Shown: piece by piece, positions 5,064-12,264 of the stretch
Layout: the number at the start of each line of letters is the position of its first letter
Numbering within the stretch: position 1 is the stretch's first letter
Virus record (IMG/VR): IMGVR_UViG_3300025098_000307
Location: 1 to 23,069 of that record
Length of the DNA stretch: 23,069 bases
Source of the DNA: a virus
Strand: one strand, 5' to 3'
Made by a program: the position numbers and the translations under genes
The notes under the pieces: model-generated
What the model was told of the DNA's origin: nothing
The model's input: only the letters and a program-made list of their open reading frames with translations
The model's database searches: none

Positions 5064-5339
5064 ATGTCTAAGTCCCTATTAAAACGTATTGGCGTATCAG
5101 GTTATAACAAGCCTAAGCGCACCCCATCCCACCCTACTAAGTCTCATGTAGTAGTGGCAAAGTCTGGCGATAAAGTAAAAACCATTCGCTACGGTCAACA
5201 AGGCGTATCAGGAGCAGGCAGTAACCCAAAGACTGCTAAGCAAAAGGCTAGACGCAAATCATTCAAAGCTCGCCATGCTAAGAACATCGCTAAAGGTAAG
5301 ATGTCTGCGGCATACTGGGCAAACAAATCAAAGTGGTAG
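5064..5339 (+). CDS. Very basic small protein 1 (DUF6321-like)
   Basis: A 91-residue protein beginning MSKSLLKRIGVSGYNKPKRT. By eye it has 18 Lys and 6 Arg against a single Asp and no Glu, with a Lys/Arg-rich middle (KQKARRKSFKARHAK) and the end MSAAYWANKSKW. I recall this pattern from small proteins of many marine phages grouped as DUF6321. The frame is open upstream to 5004, but that would start before the terminator; ATG 5064 is the start implied by the extended -10 and by the family N-terminus. AGGG lies only two or three bases upstream, too close for a normal binding site. The charge suggests binding to DNA, RNA or the virion interior; function is unknown. Confidence 0.8.
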   Translation: MSKSLLKRIGVSGYNKPKRTPSHPTKSHVVVAKSGDKVKTIRYGQQGVSGAGSNPKTAKQKARRKSFKARHAKNIAKGKMSAAYWANKSKW

Positions 5340-5348
5340 GAGATAACC

Positions 5349-5456
5349 ATGCCATACGGTAAAGGTACATACGGTTCTAAGGTGGGCAGACCGCCTAAGA
5401 AGAAAAAGAAAAAGTCATTACTAGGAATGGGCAATGGCAGTAAACGCGGCAGGTAA
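5349..5456 (+). CDS. Very basic 35-residue protein 2
   Basis: A 35-residue reading frame: it starts MPYGKGTYGSKVGRPPK, has six consecutive Lys near residues 17-22 and ends GSKRGR. By eye it has 12 basic and no acidic residues. AGGAG is seven bases before the ATG, a strong binding site for so short a gene. Its last 23 bases overlap the next gene in another frame. I recall closely similar MPYGKGTYG-type peptides in marine phage genomes, where they are usually missed because of their size. It is presumably intrinsically disordered and nucleic-acid binding, but that is inference. Confidence 0.7.
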   Translation: MPYGKGTYGSKVGRPPKKKKKKSLLGMGNGSKRGR

Positions 5457-5598
5457 TTATACCAAGCCAACCATGCGTAAGAACCTGTTTAACAGAATTA
5501 AAGCAGGGAGCAAGGGCGGTAATGCAGGGCAATGGTCAGCGCGTAAGGCGCAGATGCTTGCACGTATGTACAAAGCTAAAGGCGGTGGGTACAAGTAA
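5434..5598 (+). CDS. Very basic 54-residue protein 3
   Basis: A 54-residue frame starting MAVNAAGNYTKPTMRKNLF and continuing with a Gly/Lys/Arg-rich segment (IKAGSKGGNAGQWSARKAQM) and the end YKAKGGGYK. It has 12 basic and no acidic residues by eye. GGA lies about nine bases before the ATG, within the end of gene 2. The pattern is one I recall as conserved in many aquatic phages, often beside proteins like numbers 1 and 4. Its stop overlaps the next ATG by one base (TAATG at 5596-5600). Conservation of the residue pattern argues that it is a real gene despite its length; function unknown. Confidence 0.75.
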   Translation: MAVNAAGNYTKPTMRKNLFNRIKAGSKGGNAGQWSARKAQMLARMYKAKGGGYK

Positions 5599-5855
5599 TG
5601 CTTGCTAAATCACAGCGTAGCCTAAAGAAGTGGACTAAACAGGACTGGGGAACTAAATCAGGCAAACCTAGTACGCAAGGACCAAAGGCGACAGGGGAAA
5701 GATACCTGCCTAGAAAAGCAAGACAAGCACTCAGCCCTCAAGAGTATGCCGCCACATCAGCAAAGAAAAGAAGAGATACTGCCGCAGGAAAGCAGTATAG
5801 TTCTCAGCCTAAGAAGATTAAAAAGAAAGCCAGACGTAAATCCCTTTTAGCCTAG
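5598..5855 (+). CDS. Very basic small protein 4 (DUF5872-like)
   Basis: An 85-residue protein starting MLAKSQRSLKKWTKQDWGTK. It has about 25 Lys/Arg against 4 acidic residues and a C-terminal KKIKKKARRKSLLA tail. The central RYLPRKARQALSPQEYAATS stretch is a pattern I associate with DUF5872-type small proteins of phages. It begins at a TAATG junction with gene 3 and is the last gene of the cluster. Its TAG stop interleaves with the stop of the convergent endolysin gene in a CTAG (5852-5855), so there is no room for a terminator. A virion or DNA-associated role is suggested by charge only. Confidence 0.75.
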   Translation: MLAKSQRSLKKWTKQDWGTKSGKPSTQGPKATGERYLPRKARQALSPQEYAATSAKKRRDTAAGKQYSSQPKKIKKKARRKSLLA

Positions 5856-6196
5856 TATTGCCAGACCACTGGTGTAGTCTCTCTGATGTCCACATGGATG
5901 AATGTCTTAGCAACACCTATTCCTGTAAACCCTAGACGCATAGCCTCACGCACAATCTTATATCTTTCTGCACCACCAGAGACAGCAATGTCAGCCGCTA
6001 TACCCTGAGCGTGAGTTCCGGGCTTTGACTTACGAGCCTCGATAGGATGTGATGGATCTCTATAACCAGAAGTAATAATAAAACTAAAGCCACATGCTTC
6101 ACGCAACTCATCTAGCTTATGGATGAACTCTTCTTTCATCTCATTGTTGCTAGTACACTGGCAGTCAAACTCACTTAACTTAAAATACTTAAACAT
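5852..6196 (-). CDS. Endolysin, peptidase M15 family
   Basis: A 114-residue zinc peptidase that would cut peptide cross-links of peptidoglycan at lysis. The M15_3 pattern is complete: SGYRDPSHP (residues 43-51), the first zinc ligands in GTHAQGIAADI (H62 and D69), and the last in FIHVDIR (H101, with D103). The N-terminal FKYFKLSEFDCQ is the usual lead-in of this family. It has no signal peptide, so it needs a holin for release. GAGGTG precedes the ATG, and the start overlaps the previous stop (TAATG). It is the last gene of the late operon and ends head-to-tail against the small basic cluster. The family assignment is firm. Confidence 0.92.
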   Translation of the reverse strand: MFKYFKLSEFDCQCTSNNEMKEEFIHKLDELREACGFSFIITSGYRDPSHPIEARKSKPGTHAQGIAADIAVSGGAERYKIVREAMRLGFTGIGVAKTFIHVDIRETTPVVWQY

Positions 6197-6618
6197 TATT
6201 CACCTCGATACGGATTTGATAGGTAGTCCATGCCTTGCCAGATGGAATCTATTTCTTTATCAATCTTATCTAGCCTACCCTGTATCTTATCACTATTCTC
6301 TGTAGCTAACTCAGCTTTTTCTACAGTTACCTGCATCTCTGTGACTAGCTTCTCTACATCAACTACTCTTTCCTGCAGGGCTATCAATTCCTTTTGTCTT
6401 TCCATAATGGTTTCTAGGTTACTTCCTAAACCAACCAATTGTTCTTGCATCTCTGATGTATCAGGTATCTGTATAGCCTCTACAGTCTCTAGTCTTGAAT
6501 ACAAACTACTGGCTGTCCATACAGTACCCCCGATACTTGTACCTATCGTCAGGACAATGGCAATCCACACACCTTTGAGTTTAGTACCACCTATATTAAC
6601 TTCTGTATCAGCAAGCAC
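6196..6618 (-). CDS. Membrane-anchored coiled-coil protein of the lysis region
   Basis: A 140-residue protein with one hydrophobic segment at about residues 14-37 (GVWIAIVLTIGTSIGGTVW) followed by a long coiled coil (residues 40-130). The start is GTG at 6618, overlapping the upstream TAG stop (TAGTG), so it is coupled to the exported protein before it. The topology (short N-terminal tail, one membrane pass, periplasmic coiled coil) is that of an inner-membrane spanin or of a holin accessory protein. I find no embedded Rz1-like lipoprotein frame, so the spanin reading is not proven. Position immediately before the endolysin supports a role in lysis. Confidence 0.65.
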   Translation of the reverse strand: MLADTEVNIGGTKLKGVWIAIVLTIGTSIGGTVWTASSLYSRLETVEAIQIPDTSEMQEQLVGLGSNLETIMERQKELIALQERVVDVEKLVTEMQVTVEKAELATENSDKIQGRLDKIDKEIDSIWQGMDYLSNPYRGE

Positions 6619-7424
6619 TAGTATTCCTCACAGTAAAAACAATCGTCAGCAGTTGGTCCAGTCTGGTAGAACTCACCCTCTTGACCCGCACCTAAGACAT
6701 CAGCCGCACTTACAAACGCACCTTCTAAACTGTACATCATAACCACGTTAGTCGTATGGAATGACAAAGAAGCATACCCAGTAGATGAATCAAATGACGC
6801 ATCATAGGCATTCATAAAGTCATCACCCATCATATCTACTTCTGCCTGCATATCTTGTACTAAGCCTTCATCATTCTGCACAGCTACGAATGCGGCAAAG
6901 GTTTGGGCTGTCTCTTCCACTGTGTCGAGGGAATCATTGTAGGCATCAACATGTGTGTCAGTAATCTCAACATCATTGTTAGCAATGAATGACTGTATCT
7001 CTTGTGCCTGTACAGCATCACCACTCTCTTCTGTTTCTACCGCCATGTCATTAACAACAACAGCTTTGATCAATACCTCTGACGCGCCCACAAATGCGCT
7101 TACAGCCGTGTTAAGTTCCATCTTAGCCTGATCTACTTGTTCGTCTACAAACTCGTTAGCGGTCATTGTATAGACTGCTTGCGTTGTCATTTGTAAAGCA
7201 TCATTGTAGGCTTGAGCTTGCTCGTAAGTTAACTTGCTGTCATCTACGACACTATCGGGAGCAATCAATCCCTGATCAGATAATGTTTGTAGTGCAGATA
7301 CTCTCTGTATGCCTGAGTCGAACGTGTCAACAATGCTCTGGCTAGTATCAACTAAGTTAGATACATCAATGCTGTGGGCGGAAACGCTCAGACACGCTAA
7401 GATTGTCGCTAGTATCTTCTTCAT
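6618..7424 (-). CDS. Exported acidic protein of unknown function
   Basis: A 268-residue protein with a clear signal peptide (MKKILATILACLSVSAHS, likely cleaved before ID) and a long, acidic, Ala/Val-rich helical body (many Asp/Glu, few Lys/Arg) ending in a short cysteine-containing tail, DDCFYCEEY. The two C-terminal cysteines could form a disulphide in the periplasm. AGGGG lies about eight bases upstream of the ATG. The first 59 bases of the gene overlap the end of the preceding gene in another frame. A lipobox-like ILAC is present at residue 11 but is early for a lipoprotein. It may be a periplasmic or cell-surface factor such as a lysis or superinfection factor; no family is recognised. 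Confidence 0.65.
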   Translation of the reverse strand: MKKILATILACLSVSAHSIDVSNLVDTSQSIVDTFDSGIQRVSALQTLSDQGLIAPDSVVDDSKLTYEQAQAYNDALQMTTQAVYTMTANEFVDEQVDQAKMELNTAVSAFVGASEVLIKAVVVNDMAVETEESGDAVQAQEIQSFIANNDVEITDTHVDAYNDSLDTVEETAQTFAAFVAVQNDEGLVQDMQAEVDMMGDDFMNAYDASFDSSTGYASLSFHTTNVVMMYSLEGAFVSAADVLGAGQEGEFYQTGPTADDCFYCEEY

Positions 7425-7974
7425 CTATTGTTACCCCTATTCCTAGTAGTTGGTTGTAGTGTGTTTCTTTGTCTTCATAGTCAGGAATAAATAATGTCGG
7501 GTTATTCTTCATGGCTATAAAGGCATTCTTGCCAAAGACCATACGACCATTAACTAATATGGGGCATGGTGTTCCTGCGATAAACATGGCTGTCCAGTTA
7601 TTATTGTTCTGACACATACGCGATACTGCCGCGATAGACATGCCCATGTCTTTTAAAACCTTACTGTCTTTCCTTCTGTTACACTCTTCATCTTGTACGT
7701 ATCGACCACCATTAATACCTAAGACATCTATCTGCATACCTGCACTTGCAGACCGTAGACAAGTATCCTGACCTGATGACATAAGGGATGGAGATATAGC
7801 AGTGTTTACTGGGTTAGGCTTCCCTGCCCCTGCCCCTACGTTCTGGGTTGTAGTGCTTGTTGTAACATTATTACTGTTAACCGTAGAGTCTTGTGTGTTG
7901 TTGTTTAGATCACCGTTCTGTTGGCTGTCTGACGCATACACTGACACAGAGAATAACAGTAACAGCAGTCTCAC
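7366..7974 (-). CDS. Exported cysteine-containing protein
   Basis: A 202-residue protein with an N-terminal signal peptide (MRLLLLLFSVSVYA, cleavage likely before SDS), then an Asn/Thr-rich linker (residues 20-50), then a domain with four cysteines (in QDTCLRSAS, DEECNRRK, SRMCQNNN and GTPCPIL) spaced for two disulphides. I recall this QDTC...CQ...GTPCP pattern from proteins near the lysis genes of marine phages, but have no function for it. The start is GTG at 7974, overlapping the holin stop (GTGA), without a strong binding site, so translation probably depends on coupling. It shares 59 bases with the next gene, also exported. Confidence 0.7.
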   Translation of the reverse strand: MRLLLLLFSVSVYASDSQQNGDLNNNTQDSTVNSNNVTTSTTTQNVGAGAGKPNPVNTAISPSLMSSGQDTCLRSASAGMQIDVLGINGGRYVQDEECNRRKDSKVLKDMGMSIAAVSRMCQNNNNWTAMFIAGTPCPILVNGRMVFGKNAFIAMKNNPTLFIPDYEDKETHYNQLLGIGVTIDEEDTSDNLSVSERFRPQH

Positions 7975-8342
7975 TTACGCAAACTCATCAGCTTAGATAC
8001 GCCCTTGATGCCAAACGAACTAGAGATAGCTATGAATAGTAGATACTGATACCACTCTGGTAAGTTAGACAAGGCAACAAAGCCATCCTCTACCCTGTCT
8101 ATAACCGTAGTGTCATTTACTACTATTGCGTAACCAATCATAAAGATAGGCACAGCTAATACTAGTGTCCAGAACTCATCCTTCCATGAGTTAGTAGAAG
8201 CATCTACAGCTTTAGATTCCCAGTCACTATCACTCTGTATGACCTTCATCTTAGCCTCATGCTTGGCTTGCTTTTCTTCTGCCTTGTTCTTTAGGTAGCC
8301 ACCTGCAATGTTAGCAATAGGACCTATCAATGTTTGCCACAT
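7971..8342 (-). CDS. Probable holin (3-TM GTA-holin-like)
   Basis: A 123-residue membrane protein from ATG 8342 (MWQTLIGPIANIAGGYLKN). GGAG is six bases upstream; the frame could also start at TTG 8354, adding four residues, but the ATG has the better site. After an N-terminal hydrophobic helix and a charged segment it has two membrane helices at about residues 57-75 (FWTLVLAVPIFMIGYAIVV) and 97-115 (WYQYLLFIAISSSFGIKG). This layout matches the holin family known from gene-transfer agents. It would permeabilise the inner membrane to release the endolysin, which lies three genes downstream in the same operon. Holin is the best call; a membrane virion protein is possible. Confidence 0.7.
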   Translation of the reverse strand: MWQTLIGPIANIAGGYLKNKAEEKQAKHEAKMKVIQSDSDWESKAVDASTNSWKDEFWTLVLAVPIFMIGYAIVVNDTTVIDRVEDGFVALSNLPEWYQYLLFIAISSSFGIKGVSKLMSLRK

Positions 8343-8343
8343 A

Positions 8344-8565
8344 TTATACTCCAAGCACTCTCATCATGCCGCCTAAGCCAAAAGATTCTCCTACTATCAC
8401 AAGCCCAACACCAAGTGCTAACCACTTAATCTGAAGTAATGATCTGTTAATATTATGTAACTCATCTCTTAGTTCAGACGTTTGATTATGCAGTCTTGTT
8501 AGTTGTGCAGAGTGATTGTCTACACGCCACTCCAACTTGCTTACTCTTGGCTCTAAGTTTGACAT
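8344..8565 (-). CDS. Small coiled-coil membrane protein
   Basis: A 73-residue protein: a coiled-coil N-terminal half (LEWRVDNHSAQLTRLHNQ) and one C-terminal membrane helix (about residues 48-70, LALGVGLVIVGESFGLGG). GAGGAAGAAT precedes an ATG that overlaps the upstream stop. The end comes one base before the ATG of the holin gene. Its position suggests an antiholin or a holin partner, but it could also be a spanin-like or virion-associated peptide. No family is recognised with confidence. Confidence 0.6.
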   Translation of the reverse strand: MSNLEPRVSKLEWRVDNHSAQLTRLHNQTSELRDELHNINRSLLQIKWLALGVGLVIVGESFGLGGMMRVLGV

Positions 8566-8750
8566 TATTCTTCCTCAGACAGACCTTCTTTAATTGAGTT
8601 GGCATACGCACTTATAAGAACATTAAGCTCTTGCGCGCGCATTTCATATTGACCTAATTCATTGCGTAGTTCATTAACACGCTTTACTAAAACTACTTGC
8701 TCTTCACTTAGGTCATCTTCCGTGTACGTCTTGTCATCAATAGTAATCAT
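8565..8750 (-). CDS. Small coiled-coil protein
   Basis: A 61-residue protein started at ATG 8750 (MITIDDKTYTEDDLSEEQVV), which lies in a TAATG overlap with the stop of the DUF7936-like gene. A TTG at 8756 would add two residues but has no advantage. Nearly all of it is an acidic amphipathic helix. It has no membrane segment. It sits between the tail-fibre-associated gene and the small membrane proteins; a chaperone or adaptor role is conceivable, but no evidence separates the options. Confidence 0.6.
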   Translation of the reverse strand: MITIDDKTYTEDDLSEEQVVLVKRVNELRNELGQYEMRAQELNVLISAYANSIKEGLSEEE

Positions 8751-9037
8751 TACCAAGGTGTCCCTGTTAGTGTTGATGGTGTTGCTTGTTCCGCTAGGTC
8801 AGCATCAAGATTAGCCTCGATGTCTGCTGTGTCTAAGTCAGCTTCTACCCAAGCAATTACATTAGCTTCAGTTAGTGAGTCAAATGCCACATAACCTTCA
8901 GCAGTTGTGTCTGGGAAGAAAGAACAAGTACCATAAGATGATGCTGTGTTTTCTCCAGATGTTTTACTAACACGCCAGTGTACTACTTTAACGCCACCGT
9001 CTGTGTTTCTTTCAAGTTCTTCTATTGTGAAGTTCAT
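8750..9037 (-). CDS. DUF7936-like small tail-fibre-associated protein
   Basis: A 95-residue protein. Residues 1-55 are beta-rich (KVVHWRVSKTSGENTASSYG, then FDSLTEANVIAWVEADLD), the pattern I associate with DUF7936 proteins next to tail fibre genes of T7-like marine phages. The C-terminus is acidic and Ala-rich, ending TPSTLTGTPW. It is the gene directly downstream of the tail fibre and may be a fibre-assembly or fibre-tip partner; that role is inferred from position. The assignment is from memory of the motif. Confidence 0.6.
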   Translation of the reverse strand: MNFTIEELERNTDGGVKVVHWRVSKTSGENTASSYGTCSFFPDTTAEGYVAFDSLTEANVIAWVEADLDTADIEANLDADLAEQATPSTLTGTPW

Positions 9038-9055
9038 TAAGTTTTCTCCAGTTGT

Positions 9056-12000
9056 TTACCAAGATGCCAGTGCGGCACGTTTCCAAGTGTTTGTTGCTAC
9101 ACAAACATACATGTAGTCACTATCATAGCATATTTCGCCTTTGTTACCTGTTGCTGTAGCAGACGCCGGTGTTTTTGAGTTTCGTAATCTAAGTGTATCA
9201 CCATTAATATCTAAAAGGTTTGTAGGGGAAGTTGTGGCAATACCAACCATTCCATTTGCGGCTACACACATTCGTGTTTGTGTGTTAACTCTAAACTCCA
9301 TTTTATTATAGTAATGACTATAAATTAATCCACCTGCGTCATTATCCGCAGTGTCACCAAAATATATACCGCCACTGCCATAAGTATTAGAGGCTAATTG
9401 TATATAGGCACTTCCATTAGTATTTCTTCCTTGTATAACAGTACTAGCGGGGGCAGATGTTGCGTTACCACCGCCATGTGCAGTAATCCTTGCTGAAGGA
9501 GCAGTAGTGCCTACCCCTAAATAACCACTTGAGTTGAGACGCATCGCTTCCGAGCCATAATTCCTAAACGCCATCGAGCCGCCACCATGACTAACCGCTA
9601 TTCCTGCTCTTGATGCACTAAAGCTATTACCAAAATAAAGTGCGGCAGAGTTATAAGTTCCTGACCCCATCTGTAAAGTATTACTGCCAGAACTATCAAA
9701 GAATACAGTAGAGTTTGAATCTGGCGTTATGCCTGACGAGCCAGATGAAACATGCAGTTTAGACGAGGGGGTAGTAGTACCTATACCTACGTTGCCAGAT
9801 GAGTCAATACGCATACGTTCAGTAAATGCCTCATCCGAATAAAAAGTTGTAGCACCACTTATACTGCCTATGAGTGTAGAGCCACCTGTTTCTTTTAGCT
9901 GTATATATGCTTCTGCATCACTAGACTCAAACTTAGAAACAACATTTGTTGCTCCTGAATTAACGTGTAAAGATTGTGTTGGACTAGTAGTACCTATGCC
10001 TAATCTGCCTAATGAGTCGATACGCATACGTTCAGAGCCACTTACATCAAAACGAACACCAGCCGCACTTGAATGTATTTTATTGGTTGTATCGTTATCC
10101 TTTAAATATATTGATACTGTGTCGTCAGTTGACTGAAACTGTGCTGAAACATTGTTTGTTCCTGAATTAACGTCTAAAGCATAAGCAGGACTAGAAGTAC
10201 CTATACCTACGTTTCCAGAAGTATGAATACTAATCGCTTCATTGACCTGCCCGCTTGTTTGACCTGTTGTAGCCTCAATAACAGTTCTAGGATTACCAGT
10301 AGCATTGCTTTTAATTTTTAAGGCTGACTTCCAATGAGAACCAGTGTCACTGCCCATCTGAACAGCAATACCACCATCTTGGCTTGATGAATAACTCCCT
10401 GCTTTAACAACAAGTTTTTCATCAGGACTACTAGTACCTATACCTACATTGCCTAACTGATTAATACGCATCATCTCCGAGCCATCTAACTGAAATATAG
10501 TAGATGTCCCATTAGATGCATTTGCTCTATCAGCCTCTAATATAAGAGAACCATTATTGTTTCTAATGTAGCTAGAGCCGTTTGCATCTTTTAAATGTAT
10601 GTCTGCGTATTGGTCTGCACTTTCTATTCTCAGCCCCTCGTCAGCTTGCCCTGAAAAAACGTGCAAAGCTGTAGCAGGACTAGCAGTGCCTATACCCACT
10701 TTTCCATTAGAGGCAATACGCATGGCTTCGCTACCACCATTAACCCATAGGGTTTGATTACTTCCTGCAAACCTCATGTATGTGTCGGTGTCACCACCTG
10801 CGCCAATATAGTTGGTATAGACTTTGTTTGATAGGTAGAGGTCTTTCCATCGCTTGCTTGAACTGCCTAAGTCATGTGCGCTATCTGTGCCTGATAATAT
10901 ATTACCTGATGCGGTAATCCCGCCAGTAACGTCTATACCTGTGGATGTTGTCTTAAATTTCTCATCACCATTATAACGTAGGCTACACTCTGCACCTGTT
11001 TTAAACTCAGCTAATTGGTTGCTGTTGGCACTGTCATAAAAATTAACTTGTGACCCATTAGTGTGTAGAGATAAATCACCACTACCAGTTTCCATAATTA
11101 TAGACTGTCCATTGTTACCATTATGCAAAATCTGTAACTCATTATTATCCCCAAAGGTAGCGTGTACGTTATCCGCTAGGTCTACACCTGTAGCTGTACC
11201 GCCACCACCGCCACCACCAGAAGCATTTATAGTAGTAAATATTGTTCCACCATCTTGCTGTGTTAGCGTAAGGGTATTGCCAGAATAACTAACCCCTGTG
11301 ATGTGGTTGCTATATGCAGTATTCCAGTTGCTATCGTTGTAGCCTGTAGCAGACAATGTCCCTGTAACACTTATACCTGTGTTAGTGGTTGCCAACTTAG
11401 CAGCATTATCATAGTAAAGAGTAACAGCACCATTAGCCTGTCCCTGAATAACATCTTCGCCATCAGAGGTTTGGATACGTACATCAGTACCTTTAATTAT
11501 AAGATGCCCTAACCCTGTTTCTTCAATAACACTAGTGTCATATACATCTTTATATATATCTAAATTTGGCAGGGAGATTCTACCAGAGGCAAACACTAAG
11601 TTGCCTGTTAATGTGCCGCCTGATAACGGTAAATAACGACCATCTAAGCTAGTAGATATAGTTCCGCCATCTTGTTGGGTCAGCGTGTAGTTACCACCAC
11701 TAAATGACGCAGAGGTAATCATGTTGTTGTATGCGGCATTCCAGTTGCTATTATTATTGTCTGATGTTTCAGGCAAGCCAGTAGTAGCATTAAATCCTAA
11801 CAGCTTTCCTTTACGGTCATCCTTGCTAGGCAATTCCATATTGCCTGTAGTAGCATCATCATCTTGTAAACGTAGCGATCTATTAATAGCTGTTTGCTGT
11901 TGATTAGAAGCAAGCCATAAACGATCAAAATCATTGTTAACATCTGATGCCGCAAACAAGCCAGACTGTTGATAGTTAGTATCTCTATCTAAGTCCATTG

Positions 12001-12253
12001 CCATTACAATAGAAATAGCTTGGCTAGATGTTGGATGTATAGGGTTATTGTTCTCATCTACGAGAGTGAATGTAATAGTGCCGCCTGAGCCTACACCCAC
12101 GTTCTCTACCGTGTAATGCGTATTTAATGTCTGCACGACACCATCTAAGTAGACAGTTACGTCAGAGGCATCGTTAAGCTGAAACGTATAGCTGTATACG
12201 CTTTGCCCATTACCAACATAATCATTTCTAGTTGTATTCGCTGTAACTGTCAT
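9056..12253 (-). CDS. Tail fibre with T7-type N-terminal domain and tandem repeats
   Basis: A 1065-residue receptor-binding fibre. The N-terminus (TANTTRNDYVGNGQSVYSYT) is the T7 gp17-like domain that attaches the fibre to the tail. Two copies of a SNWN-A/T-AY...LTQQDGGTI unit follow (about residues 170-345), then a glycine run (seven Gly near 345), then about seven repeats built on GIGT-S/T-SP...LHV-SG beginning near residues 518, 600, 680, 750, 820, 910 and 1001. They are 70-90 residues apart and are also visible in the DNA. The C-terminus (GNKGEICYDSDYMYVCVATN) is short, with no S74 intramolecular chaperone. Expected to trimerise and bind the host surface; the variable segments between repeats are the likely specificity region. 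Confidence 0.9.
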   Translation of the reverse strand: MTVTANTTRNDYVGNGQSVYSYTFQLNDASDVTVYLDGVVQTLNTHYTVENVGVGSGGTITFTLVDENNNPIHPTSSQAISIVMAMDLDRDTNYQQSGLFAASDVNNDFDRLWLASNQQQTAINRSLRLQDDDATTGNMELPSKDDRKGKLLGFNATTGLPETSDNNNSNWNAAYNNMITSASFSGGNYTLTQQDGGTISTSLDGRYLPLSGGTLTGNLVFASGRISLPNLDIYKDVYDTSVIEETGLGHLIIKGTDVRIQTSDGEDVIQGQANGAVTLYYDNAAKLATTNTGISVTGTLSATGYNDSNWNTAYSNHITGVSYSGNTLTLTQQDGGTIFTTINASGGGGGGGTATGVDLADNVHATFGDNNELQILHNGNNGQSIIMETGSGDLSLHTNGSQVNFYDSANSNQLAEFKTGAECSLRYNGDEKFKTTSTGIDVTGGITASGNILSGTDSAHDLGSSSKRWKDLYLSNKVYTNYIGAGGDTDTYMRFAGSNQTLWVNGGSEAMRIASNGKVGIGTASPATALHVFSGQADEGLRIESADQYADIHLKDANGSSYIRNNNGSLILEADRANASNGTSTIFQLDGSEMMRINQLGNVGIGTSSPDEKLVVKAGSYSSSQDGGIAVQMGSDTGSHWKSALKIKSNATGNPRTVIEATTGQTSGQVNEAISIHTSGNVGIGTSSPAYALDVNSGTNNVSAQFQSTDDTVSIYLKDNDTTNKIHSSAAGVRFDVSGSERMRIDSLGRLGIGTTSPTQSLHVNSGATNVVSKFESSDAEAYIQLKETGGSTLIGSISGATTFYSDEAFTERMRIDSSGNVGIGTTTPSSKLHVSSGSSGITPDSNSTVFFDSSGSNTLQMGSGTYNSAALYFGNSFSASRAGIAVSHGGGSMAFRNYGSEAMRLNSSGYLGVGTTAPSARITAHGGGNATSAPASTVIQGRNTNGSAYIQLASNTYGSGGIYFGDTADNDAGGLIYSHYYNKMEFRVNTQTRMCVAANGMVGIATTSPTNLLDINGDTLRLRNSKTPASATATGNKGEICYDSDYMYVCVATNTWKRAALASW
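9238..10700 (-). repeat. Tandem GIGT-type repeats within the tail fibre gene
   Basis: Seven units, about 210-275 bases apart, share a core whose plus-strand complement reads like GTACCTATACCTACGTTGCC. The boundaries are near 10700, 10450, 10210, 10000, 9790, 9520 and 9250. In the protein each encodes a GNVGIGTSSP-like turn. The DNA cores are near-identical between some copies, so internal recombination could change repeat number. Confidence 0.7.
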
Positions 12254-12264
12254 TTTATATCCTC

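Noticed and set aside
6230-6742. Plus-strand open frame of 170 codons
   Set aside because: It lies opposite two coupled minus-strand genes and has the Ser/Cys/Thr-rich composition typical of shadows.
8340-8352. TATAAT before the holin gene as a promoter
   Set aside because: It is the spacer between GGAG and the ATG, inside a coupled operon; a start there would remove the binding site.
9056-12253. Diversity-generating retroelement acting on the tail fibre
   Set aside because: No reverse transcriptase, template repeat or adenine-biased variable repeat is visible; the repeats are ordinary domain duplications.
9056-12253. CRISPR-like array in the repeated region
   Set aside because: The repeats are coding, imperfect and 210-275 bases apart, unlike CRISPR repeats with short spacers.
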